Below, in pieces: positions 1 to 6,860 of a stretch of DNA of 7,564 nt (its first letter is position 1; each line of letters opens with the position of its first letter). This DNA is from an uncultured Bacteroidales bacterium. GTDB taxonomy: Bacteria; Bacteroidota; Bacteroidia; Bacteroidales; UBA932. The translations under genes were made by a program, and so were the position numbers. A model generated the notes under the pieces. The model ran no database searches. It saw nothing but the letters and a program-made list of their open reading frames with translations, and was not told the DNA's origin. The stretch is from positions 1 to 7,564 of the forward strand of contig CALCUQ010000402.1 in assembly GCA_937906795.1 (NCBI GenBank), in the 5' to 3' direction.

Positions 1-254
1 AGAAGTGTACAATATTTGTTCCATCTCCTATGGTGGCAGAAGATCACCAGACACATAACGCAATGGCACTTGTAAATAAAGGTGCTGCGTTATGCATTAA
101 AGATGCAAAAGCAAAACAGGAGTTGTTCCCTTGTATTAAAAAGCTCATAAATAATTCAGCTGCAATAGCAGAATATGAAAAGAACATAGCACTGCTTGCA
201 AAGGCAGATGCAGGAAAGCAAATAGCATTAGAGTGTTTAAAACTGGTAAAGTAA
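1..254 (+). CDS. murG: MurG, C-terminal fragment (UDP-GlcNAc:lipid I GlcNAc transferase), 5' end outside window
   Basis: Only the last 83 or so codons are present; the frame is open from base 3 to the TAA at 252-254, so the ATG at base 30 is an internal Met and not the start. MurG is a peripheral inner-membrane glycosyltransferase (GT-B fold) that adds GlcNAc to lipid I to make lipid II, the final cytoplasmic step of peptidoglycan precursor synthesis. The diagnostic stretch is PSPMVAEDHQTHNA (visible residues about 7-20), which matches the PSPxxAEDHQTxNA segment of the C-terminal UDP-GlcNAc-binding domain in Bacteroidota MurG. It is followed by ALVNKGAALCIKD, the usual alanine-rich continuation, and a closing helix. 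The immediate neighbour murC starts on the next base, supporting the assignment by dcw-cluster order. The catalytic N-terminal half cannot be assessed here. The fragment is short, but the motif and the context agree. Confidence 0.93.
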   Translation, partial: KCTIFVPSPMVAEDHQTHNAMALVNKGAALCIKDAKAKQELFPCIKKLINNSAAIAEYEKNIALLAKADAGKQIALECLKLVK

Positions 255-1643
255 ATGAAGAATGTATATTTTATAGGAATTGGCGGTATAGGTATGAGTG
301 CAATAGCACGATACTACAAATATGCCGGATATAATGTGAGCGGATATGACAAGACTCCAAGCAAGCTTACAAAAGCACTTGAGAGTGAAGGGATATCAAT
401 TCACTTTACAGAAGATATAACATATATTCCTAAAGATATAGAAGAGACTCTTGTAATATATACCCCTGCAATCCCAAAAGATATGGCAGAGCTGGTATAT
501 GTTCAGGAAAAAGGATACAAACTGGTTAAAAGGTCCAAAGCACTTGGCGAAATAGCCTCTATGCAAAAATGCCTTGCAATAGCCGGCACCCACGGAAAAA
601 CAACAACAAGTACATTACTTGCACATTTGTTTACCCATTCCAATACCGGTTGTAATGCATTCTTGGGTGGAATCTCCAAGAACTACCACACAAACCTTTT
701 GCTTAGTAAAAACCAGGTTCTGGTTGCAGAAGCAGATGAGTTTGACCGTTCTTTTTTGCAACTGTTTCCAGATGTAGCTGTTATTACCTCAACAGATGCA
801 GACCATCTGGATATTTACGGAGATGTAAATACAATTAAGCAAGCATTTGCTGAATTTGCATCACAAGTAAAAGAACATGGCTCTTTGATTATAAAAAAAG
901 GGGTAGATATAGATCTTTTGAATACAAAAGCCAGAACATATAGCTATTCTTTTGATACAGAAGCAGATTTTTATGCAAAGAATGCAACACTTTTAGAGGG
1001 TGGATATTTTAGATTTGACATTGTGTATCCATCATACACAACAATATATGGAGAAAAAGCAAGTGAGGGAGAAATAAAAGGATGTACATTAGGCATTCCA
1101 GGCTGGGTTAATGTAGAAAATGCAATAGCTGCATCAGCCGCTGCACTTATTGGGGGAATGAAAGGGGATGAGATAAAACAGGCACTTGAAGCTTTCCAGG
1201 GAGTTGAAAGAAGATTTGACATTCACATAAACACCCCTCAAATTGCCTACATAGATGATTACGCCCACCATCCTAAGGAGATAAGTTCTGCTATCAGCTC
1301 TATGAGAAACATATTCCCAGGGAGAAAACTCACTGGCATTTTCCAACCTCATTTGTATACAAGAACCAGAGACTTTGCCGCAGAATTTGCAGAAAGCCTG
1401 AGCAAACTTGATGAACTTATTTTGTTGGATATATATCCCGCAAGAGAGTTGCCTATAGAGGGGGTTACATCAAATATCATTTTTGACAAGGTATCAATAG
1501 AAAATAAAGTTCTTTTAAAGAAAGAAGAGGTTCTGGATAATTTAAAGAACAGAGATCTTGATATTGTAATTACTTTTGGAGCTGGAGATATTGACAGACT
1601 GATTCCACAGATAGAAGAGATGTTGTTGAAAAAATTAGGATAG
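255..1643 (+). CDS. murC: MurC, UDP-N-acetylmuramate--L-alanine ligase
   Basis: This 462-residue protein has the normal length for MurC, the cytoplasmic ATP-dependent ligase that adds L-alanine to UDP-MurNAc as the first amino acid of the peptidoglycan stem peptide. The N-terminal UDP-binding Rossmann motif GIGGIGMSAIA is at residues 8-18. The Mur-ligase P-loop GTHGKTTT is at 111-118. The central-domain segment EADEFDRSF, followed by TSTDADHLDIYGD, spans about 159-190. VENA at 287-290 and GVERRFD at 316-322 precede the C-terminal domain, which carries DDYAHHP (334-340), FQPHLYTRTRDF (363-374) and TFGAGDID (440-447). All key Mur-ligase landmarks are present and nothing suggests loss of activity. 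The ATG directly abuts the murG stop codon and gives a complete N-terminal nucleotide-binding strand, so this start is secure. No Shine-Dalgarno sequence precedes it, so translation is probably coupled to murG. Confidence 0.98.
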   Translation: MKNVYFIGIGGIGMSAIARYYKYAGYNVSGYDKTPSKLTKALESEGISIHFTEDITYIPKDIEETLVIYTPAIPKDMAELVYVQEKGYKLVKRSKALGEIASMQKCLAIAGTHGKTTTSTLLAHLFTHSNTGCNAFLGGISKNYHTNLLLSKNQVLVAEADEFDRSFLQLFPDVAVITSTDADHLDIYGDVNTIKQAFAEFASQVKEHGSLIIKKGVDIDLLNTKARTYSYSFDTEADFYAKNATLLEGGYFRFDIVYPSYTTIYGEKASEGEIKGCTLGIPGWVNVENAIAASAAALIGGMKGDEIKQALEAFQGVERRFDIHINTPQIAYIDDYAHHPKEISSAISSMRNIFPGRKLTGIFQPHLYTRTRDFAAEFAESLSKLDELILLDIYPARELPIEGVTSNIIFDKVSIENKVLLKKEEVLDNLKNRDLDIVITFGAGDIDRLIPQIEEMLLKKLG

Positions 1644-1646
1644 ATT

Positions 1647-2447
1647 ATGTTCAAAAAAATACTCATATATATATCCACAATACTAATCCTGGCAGGGTTG
1701 GCAGGGTACTTCTATTTTGCAACCATGCTATACAACAAGAAAGATTCCGCTCAAAAATGCAGCAGGATCAGCATAACTTTGCTGGACAGTCTTGAAAACA
1801 GATTTGTATCTGAACAAGAGGTATTGGATATAATAAACGGATTTTGCGGAACATTGGTTGGCAAAAACAGAGATACCGTAAATATTGCCGTTATTGAGAA
1901 ACTTTTGGACCAAAGAAGTGCAATTAAGAAATCGCAGGTATGCATTACCAGAGACGGAGAACTTAAAATAGATATAACACAAAGGAGACCGGTTCTTAGA
2001 ATCCAGACACAAAATGGAGGATTTTATGTAGATGAAACCAAATATATCTTTCCACTTGTAGAAACATTTGCATCATATGTTCCAATTGTAAGCGGAAATA
2101 TTCCATTGGAGCTTGACCAAAGCTATAGAGGGACAATAAAAAACGACAATAAAGACTGGCTTACCAGGATAATGGAACTGGGTAAATACATAGACAATCA
2201 CCCTTTCTGGAATGCACAGATTGAACAGATATATATAAATGAAAACAATGATATACAGCTTGCCACCAGAGTTGGAGACACAAAAATAATATTTGGAGAC
2301 ACAAAAGACTATGTAGAAAAGTTTGACAAACTGTATACATTTTACAAAAACATTATCCCTAATGAGGGGTGGGACAAATACTCCACAATAAATTTAAAAT
2401 ACAAAGACCAGATAATCTGCAAGATAAAAAATAAAAAAAACAGATAG
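1647..2447 (+). CDS. ftsQ: FtsQ, cell-division membrane protein (DivIB/FtsQ family)
   Basis: This 266-residue bitopic membrane protein has a short basic N-terminus (MFKK), one hydrophobic segment at about residues 4-24, and a periplasmic remainder. Residues about 39-117 fit an FtsQ-type POTRA domain, ending in the characteristic DITQRRPVLRI (109-119). The following beta domain has GGFYVDETKYIFPL (124-137) and ends in GWDKYSTINLKYKDQ (241-255), a pattern typical of Bacteroidota FtsQ. In the family, FtsQ links the Z-ring to the septal wall synthases through FtsB and FtsL. Sequence conservation in FtsQ is low, so the call rests on topology, these short motifs and its place between murC and ftsA. 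The start lies 3 bases after the murC stop. An AGGA six bases upstream of the ATG (1637-1640) could be a weak ribosome site, but it lies in the murC coding end and may be chance. Confidence 0.94.
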   Translation: MFKKILIYISTILILAGLAGYFYFATMLYNKKDSAQKCSRISITLLDSLENRFVSEQEVLDIINGFCGTLVGKNRDTVNIAVIEKLLDQRSAIKKSQVCITRDGELKIDITQRRPVLRIQTQNGGFYVDETKYIFPLVETFASYVPIVSGNIPLELDQSYRGTIKNDNKDWLTRIMELGKYIDNHPFWNAQIEQIYINENNDIQLATRVGDTKIIFGDTKDYVEKFDKLYTFYKNIIPNEGWDKYSTINLKYKDQIICKIKNKKNR

Positions 2448-2451
2448 CATT

Positions 2452-3792
2452 ATGAGTAATCATGTAGCAGCCATAGATTTAGGAACCACCAAAGTAGTTT
2501 GCCTTATTGGAGAGAAAACTCCTAATGGGGTAAACATTATTGCAATGAGCCAGAAGCCATCCAAAGGAGTAAGCAGAGGCGAAGTAGTAAATATCAAACA
2601 AGTACTTGATTCAATGCTTCCTGCTATCAAAGAGGTAGAAGAGGCATCGGGAGAAAAAATCAAAGAAGTGTATGTAGGTATTGCAGGTCAGAATATAAGA
2701 TGCGAGCAATCCAATGACCAGACTATACGTATTAATCCCGACGAACTTATATCCCAAAAGGAGATTGATGCTATTACCGAGAAAATGTACGGCACATTTT
2801 GTCAGGGAGGAGAAGAGGTACTTCATGCTATTCCCCAATCTTACAATATTGACGACTTTATGGGGATTACAGAGCCTATTGGAATGATTGGAAAAACCAT
2901 TTCCTCCAATTTTAAGCTCTTTATTGGCAAAAGATCATCTGCTACATTCAGCAATCATGTAATTACCAGAGCAGACCTAAAGCTTAGAGAGTTGATTCTG
3001 GAACCTTTGGCATCTTCAAAAGCTGTTTTGAGCGAAGAAGAGATGGAGGTTGGCGTTGCTATGGTAGACATTGGTGGTGGTACTACAGATTTATTGATTA
3101 TTCAGGATGGTATTATAAGGCATACAGCTGTTATCCCATTTGGAGGCAACAGCATTACAGAAGATATTAGAATGAGCTGCGGAATATCTTCCAAACAAGC
3201 CGAAAATCTTAAGATTTCTCAAGGAATCTGCATGAGTTCAAGAGCATCTGAAAAGAAAAACATTGTGATAACCGGCTTTAACGGCAGAGAAAGCAAACAG
3301 ATTTCCAGCAAATTGCTTGCTACAATTATAGAGGCCAGAGTATCTGAAATTTTTGAAGCTGTTGAATTTGAGATTGAGAAATCCGGATATAAAAACTTGT
3401 TGAAGGCCGGACTTGTAATAACAGGAGGTACATCAATGTTGCCTACCATAGGAAGTCTTGCTGCCATGATTACAGGACTTGAAACAAGATTGGCTGCTCC
3501 AGATACAGTAACAGGAGCTATAGACTTGAATATGCCATCACTTTCTACAGCCGTAGGATTGGCAATTATGGGTTTGGAAAGTATGGAGAAAAACAATCTT
3601 AGAGGTTGTACGGTTGCTGCAGAAAACACCCAGCAGGCAGATAATGCACTTGCTGACACAGATACTGTTACAGATACCCAGAAACAAACCGCCAAAGAAG
3701 AGAAAAAAGAGGTTAAGAAAGAGAGGTTCAGTTTCAGCAAGCTTATAAAAGGACTTTCAAATGATTCTATGTTTAACGATAATGACGCATAA
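2452..3792 (+). CDS. ftsA: FtsA, actin-like Z-ring membrane anchor
   Basis: This 446-residue protein belongs to the actin/Hsp70 ATPase superfamily. FtsA polymerises on the inner membrane, binds the C-terminal tail of FtsZ and recruits later division proteins. The phosphate-1 motif is DLGTTK (residues 9-14), phosphate 2 is DIGGGTTD (206-213), and the adenosine motif is GGTSMLP (325-331). The segment between about residues 83 and 165 corresponds to the 1C subdomain typical of FtsA. After the ATPase core, about residues 385-424 form a polar, charged linker rich in Thr, Asp, Lys and Glu. The tail RFSFSKLIKGL (425-435), with Phe, Leu and Ile spaced as in an amphipathic helix, looks like the membrane-targeting sequence, although it is followed by a further 11 mostly acidic residues. 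The gene lies 4 bases after ftsQ and 5 bases before ftsZ. No Shine-Dalgarno site is visible; the upstream stretch is A-rich. Confidence 0.98.
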   Translation: MSNHVAAIDLGTTKVVCLIGEKTPNGVNIIAMSQKPSKGVSRGEVVNIKQVLDSMLPAIKEVEEASGEKIKEVYVGIAGQNIRCEQSNDQTIRINPDELISQKEIDAITEKMYGTFCQGGEEVLHAIPQSYNIDDFMGITEPIGMIGKTISSNFKLFIGKRSSATFSNHVITRADLKLRELILEPLASSKAVLSEEEMEVGVAMVDIGGGTTDLLIIQDGIIRHTAVIPFGGNSITEDIRMSCGISSKQAENLKISQGICMSSRASEKKNIVITGFNGRESKQISSKLLATIIEARVSEIFEAVEFEIEKSGYKNLLKAGLVITGGTSMLPTIGSLAAMITGLETRLAAPDTVTGAIDLNMPSLSTAVGLAIMGLESMEKNNLRGCTVAAENTQQADNALADTDTVTDTQKQTAKEEKKEVKKERFSFSKLIKGLSNDSMFNDNDA

Positions 3793-3797
3793 CAGAT

Positions 3798-5153
3798 ATG
3801 ACAGAAATGATTATTCCCGACGAATGGACACAAAGTAAATCCATCATTAAAGTAATAGGAGTTGGTGGAGGCGGTTGCAACGCTGTAAATGAGATGTTAA
3901 AGCAAGGAATAAAGGATGTTCAGTTCATGATCTGTAACACCGATATCCAATCACTTAGAATCAGCGATGTTCCCGAGAAAATAAGATTGGGTACAGACCT
4001 TACAAGAGGTTTGGGTGCAGGATGTGATCCTGAAAGAGGACGTAAAGCTGCAACAGAATCCATAGATGATATAAGAAAAGCTCTTGAAGGAAATACAGAG
4101 ATGGTATTTATCACAGCCGGAATGGGTGGTGGTACTGGAACAGGTGCGGCTCCGGTTATTGCCAAGATTGCAAGAGAGATGAAAAAACTTACAGTTGGAG
4201 TAGTTACTCTTCCATTTAGGGATGAGGGACAAGAGTTCCTCAGACGTGCAATTATTGGTATAAAAGAACTTCAGAAACATGTAGACAGTTTGCTTATAAT
4301 AGATAACCAGAAACTATATCAGGTTTTTGGCGAACTTACAGTATTCAAAGCCTTTCCAAGAGCCGATGAGGTGCTTTGTACAGCTGTAAGAAGCATATCT
4401 GAGATTATTACCCGCCCCGGATTCATTAACGTGGACTTTGCAGACGTTAAAATGATTATGCAAAATGGCGGTATGGCCATTATGGGTATAGGAGAAGCAG
4501 AAGGACCAGACAGAGCAGTAGATGCTGTAAGAAAAGCCTTTGAATCACCACTTCTTAACGATTGCGACCTTACAACAGCAAAAGGTGTTCTTGTAAATAT
4601 TACATCCAGCGAAGAGGGAGGTGGACTTACAATGTCTGAACTTTCACAAATTATGGATCACGTAAACAGCTATACAGGAACAGCAAACAAGTTTAAACGT
4701 GGTGTGGTACTGGACCCTACAATGGGACAGAAAATTAGTGTAACAGTAGTTGCAACAGGATTTGATGTACAGAATCTTCCTCAAATTTCCTCTGGCGACG
4801 ATGACCAGAACACCGTTATTCTGGATGAGTTTGAAACCAGCCCATTTGAAACATATGGACAAAATGTGTTCAAACCTACAGTAACAATTACAAAAGAGTC
4901 TGTCGCTGCCGCTTTAAACAAAAAACAGGAATATACAGATAATACCCAAGCACAGCAGCAGGAAGACGAAGTTACAGTAACTCCTTCCAACGAAATAATG
5001 CAGGAAGAGTATATAGAATCCTACAAAAGAGGGAACAACAAACCAGACCTAATCCTTGAGCAAGGAGAGGATATAACCAAATACGAAACAGTCCCTGCCT
5101 GGAAAAGAAGAAATATAAAGATAGAGGGGATAAATACAGACTTCAATTGCTGA
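3798..5153 (+). CDS. ftsZ: FtsZ, tubulin-like cell-division GTPase
   Basis: This 451-residue protein is the cytoplasmic GTPase that assembles into the Z-ring. The GTP-binding G-box GVGGGGCNAVN is at residues 21-31, the NTDIQSLR strand at 47-54, and the tubulin signature GGGTGTG at 110-116. The catalytic T7 loop NVDFAD (211-216) keeps the Asn and both Asp residues needed for hydrolysis across the filament interface. The folded core ends at about 324 and is followed by a variable Gln/Glu/Thr-rich linker. The conserved FtsA-binding tail peptide is represented by VPAWKRRN (432-439), with 12 further residues ending in Cys451. At the position of E. coli Arg142, a nucleotide-contact residue, this protein has Phe147 (EGQEFLRR), with Arg149 and Arg150 nearby. 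The start 5 bases after ftsA is supported by a normal-length N-terminus before the G-box. The last codons also carry the -33 element of the candidate gltX promoter. Confidence 0.99.
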   Translation: MTEMIIPDEWTQSKSIIKVIGVGGGGCNAVNEMLKQGIKDVQFMICNTDIQSLRISDVPEKIRLGTDLTRGLGAGCDPERGRKAATESIDDIRKALEGNTEMVFITAGMGGGTGTGAAPVIAKIAREMKKLTVGVVTLPFRDEGQEFLRRAIIGIKELQKHVDSLLIIDNQKLYQVFGELTVFKAFPRADEVLCTAVRSISEIITRPGFINVDFADVKMIMQNGGMAIMGIGEAEGPDRAVDAVRKAFESPLLNDCDLTTAKGVLVNITSSEEGGGLTMSELSQIMDHVNSYTGTANKFKRGVVLDPTMGQKISVTVVATGFDVQNLPQISSGDDDQNTVILDEFETSPFETYGQNVFKPTVTITKESVAAALNKKQEYTDNTQAQQQEDEVTVTPSNEIMQEEYIESYKRGNNKPDLILEQGEDITKYETVPAWKRRNIKIEGINTDFNC

Positions 5154-5176
5154 AACATAAAAAATTAGTAAGTTTG
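5147..5176 (+). promoter_or_regulatory. Candidate Bacteroidota-type promoter for gltX
   Basis: TTG at 5147-5149 and TAAGTTTG at 5169-5176 are separated by 19 bases, matching the known Bacteroidota sigma-ABfr pattern of a -33 TTG and a -7 TAnnTTTG. The -33 element lies inside the last two codons of ftsZ, and the -7 element is in the ftsZ-gltX gap. Transcription would begin near 5181-5184, leaving a leader of roughly 12-15 bases before the gltX ATG at 5196. The match is direct; promoter activity is inferred. Confidence 0.6.
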
Positions 5177-5184
5177 TGCACAAA
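5173..5184. promoter_or_regulatory. 12-bp perfect palindrome at the gltX promoter, possible operator
   Basis: TTTGTGCACAAA is a perfect inverted repeat with no spacer. Its left half contains the TTTG of the -7 element and its right half reaches the expected transcription start. A dimeric protein bound here would block RNA polymerase, so an operator is plausible. The dyad has no loop, so it is unlikely to act as an RNA hairpin. I know of no regulator for this site, and a short AT-rich palindrome can occur by chance. Confidence 0.3.
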
Positions 5185-5195
5185 ATATCAATAAT

Positions 5196-6797
5196 ATGAG
5201 TGAAAGAAGAACAAGAGTAAGGTTTGCACCATCTCCTACAGGCCCACTTCATATGGGTGGAGTAAGAACCGCACTATATAACTATTTATATGCAAAACAA
5301 TCTGGCGGAGACTTTATTATCCGCATAGAAGATACAGATTCACAAAGATTTGTACCAGGAGCAGAGCAATATATTATTGAGGCTCTTAACTGGTGTGGCA
5401 TTATTCCCGACGAAGGAGTTGACACTAACGGCAATGTAGTTGAGACACCTAGCGAGAAACATCCGCACGCTCCATACAGACAATCTCAGAGAAAACCTAT
5501 ATATAGAGATTACGCAGAAAAACTTATTGAGAACGGTTACGCATACTATGCATTTGATTCTGCCCAGGAGCTTGATGCAAAAAGAAAAGAGGCAGAAGCC
5601 AATAAAGAGACTTTTATATACAATTATAAAACACGTACTCAACTAAAAAACTCCCTTACTTTACCGGAAGATGAGGTAAAAAACTTGTTGGAGACCACAA
5701 CAAACTGGACCATAAGATTTAAAAATCCGGAAAACGAGATTGTTAAGATGGATGACCTTATCCGTGGCCATATTGAGGTAAATACAAATACCATTGATGA
5801 CAAAGTGCTGTGGAAAAGAGCAGATGAACTTCCAACTTACCACCTTGCAAACATTGTTGATGACCATTTGATGAAGATTACAGAGGTAATCAGAGGAGAA
5901 GAGTGGCTGCCATCATTACCACTTCACTATATGCTTTACAAAGCATTTGGATGGAGTGACACACAACCAAGATTTGCACACCTTTCTCTACTTTTGAAAC
6001 CAGACGGAAAAGGCAAACTAAGCAAGAGAGATGGTGACAGACTTGGATTCCCTGTATTCCCGCTAAGATGGGTAAACGCAGAGGGAGAGGTTAGCCGCGG
6101 ATACAGAGAAGACGGATATTATCCTCAGGCATTTGTAAATATGCTTGCCCTTTTGGGATGGAATCCTGGCACAGAGCAAGAGTTATTTACCATTGATGAG
6201 CTTATTAAAGTGTTCAGTCTTGAGAGGGTAATTAAGTCTGGAGCAAGATTTAATGTTGAAAAAGCAAAATGGTTTAATCAGGAATATCTGCGCAAACAGA
6301 CAGATTCACAATTGGCAGACCAATTTATTCCAGTGTTAGCAGATAAAGGTGTTGATACCAATAAATATACTAAAGAGTTTGTAGAGCAGTTATGTTCGCT
6401 AATTAAAGAGCGTGCCCATTTTGTAGCCGATTTCTGGGATATTTGCAACTACTTCTTTATTGCACCAACCTCTTATGCAGAGAATGATGTAAAGAAATTC
6501 TGCACACCTGAAACAATGGAGATTATCACCAAGGTTAAAGAGTTTATATCCAATATGGAGATTAAAGAGTTTGACACAGCAAACGGAGCACCCAAACAGG
6601 AGTGTGTAAGCGATATTGAGGTTAAACTTACAGGATATATTAAAGAGAACGAGTGGAAGATGGGAGCTGTAATGAACACTCTAAGATTGTTCTTTGTTGG
6701 AATGGCCAAAGGTCTTGGTATTGCAGAAATTATTTACTTTATTGGTAAAGAGGAGGCAATAAGAAGAATTACCGCAGGAGAGAATGCTGTAAAATAA
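5196..6797 (+). CDS. gltX: GltX, glutamyl-tRNA synthetase (class I)
   Basis: This 533-residue class I aminoacyl-tRNA synthetase charges tRNA with glutamate in the cytoplasm. The class I HIGH region appears as PSPTGPLHMGG (residues 12-22), followed by RIEDTD (43-48) and APYRQSQR (92-99). The second ATP-site motif, usually written KMSKS, is KLSKR at 274-278. After it comes an extended segment (DGDRLGFPVFPLRW, then GYREDGYYPQAF, about 279-313) that I recognise from Bacteroidota GluRS. The C-terminal anticodon-binding region ends with MGAVMNTLRLFF (489-500) and a final helix around IGKEEAIRR. No zinc-binding cysteine cluster of the proteobacterial type is visible. Whether it is discriminating (tRNA-Glu only) or also charges tRNA-Gln cannot be told from sequence here. 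The ATG gives the standard short N-terminus before the first catalytic strand. No Shine-Dalgarno site is seen; the leader is A/T-rich. Confidence 0.98.
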   Translation: MSERRTRVRFAPSPTGPLHMGGVRTALYNYLYAKQSGGDFIIRIEDTDSQRFVPGAEQYIIEALNWCGIIPDEGVDTNGNVVETPSEKHPHAPYRQSQRKPIYRDYAEKLIENGYAYYAFDSAQELDAKRKEAEANKETFIYNYKTRTQLKNSLTLPEDEVKNLLETTTNWTIRFKNPENEIVKMDDLIRGHIEVNTNTIDDKVLWKRADELPTYHLANIVDDHLMKITEVIRGEEWLPSLPLHYMLYKAFGWSDTQPRFAHLSLLLKPDGKGKLSKRDGDRLGFPVFPLRWVNAEGEVSRGYREDGYYPQAFVNMLALLGWNPGTEQELFTIDELIKVFSLERVIKSGARFNVEKAKWFNQEYLRKQTDSQLADQFIPVLADKGVDTNKYTKEFVEQLCSLIKERAHFVADFWDICNYFFIAPTSYAENDVKKFCTPETMEIITKVKEFISNMEIKEFDTANGAPKQECVSDIEVKLTGYIKENEWKMGAVMNTLRLFFVGMAKGLGIAEIIYFIGKEEAIRRITAGENAVK

Positions 6798-6820
6798 TAA
6801 GGTTACTGCATTAATAATAG

Positions 6821-6860
6821 AGGTCGGAACACTTCACTGTGATCCGACCTTATATTTTTA
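6821..6860 (+). terminator. Intrinsic terminator after gltX
   Basis: AGGTCGGA (6821-6828) pairs perfectly with TCCGACCT (6843-6850). After an A-A mismatch the stem continues with CAC/GTG (6830-6832 and 6839-6841), closing a six-base loop. The T-rich stretch TATATTTTTA follows directly. It lies 23 bases after the gltX stop. Its T-tract overlaps the stop codon (TTA at 6858-6860) of the convergent gene. On the minus strand the hairpin is followed only by CTATTATTAA, a poor T-tract, so any termination from that side is probably weaker. Confidence 0.85.

Noticed and set aside
1571..1578. TACTTTTG, a TAnnTTTG match upstream of ftsQ.
   Set aside because: No TTG lies about 19 bases upstream (the nearest ends at 1560, only 10 bases away), and it falls in conserved MurC codons, so it is most likely chance.
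1349..1678. A 109-codon minus-strand frame across the murC-ftsQ junction.
   Set aside because: It covers the conserved end of MurC and the FtsQ start in antisense; its composition is typical of a shadow frame and no domain is seen.
3219..3833. A 204-codon open frame on the minus strand opposite ftsA.
   Set aside because: It is a shadow of ftsA: rich in Ser, Val and Phe with no recognisable motif, while the plus strand encodes an unmistakable complete FtsA.
5440..5646. A 68-codon plus-strand frame inside gltX.
   Set aside because: It lies fully within conserved GltX sequence in another frame and shows no domain or start signal.
6751..6756. AGGAGG, a perfect Shine-Dalgarno-like sequence.
   Set aside because: It lies inside the gltX C-terminal codons and no reading frame starts at a suitable distance after it.
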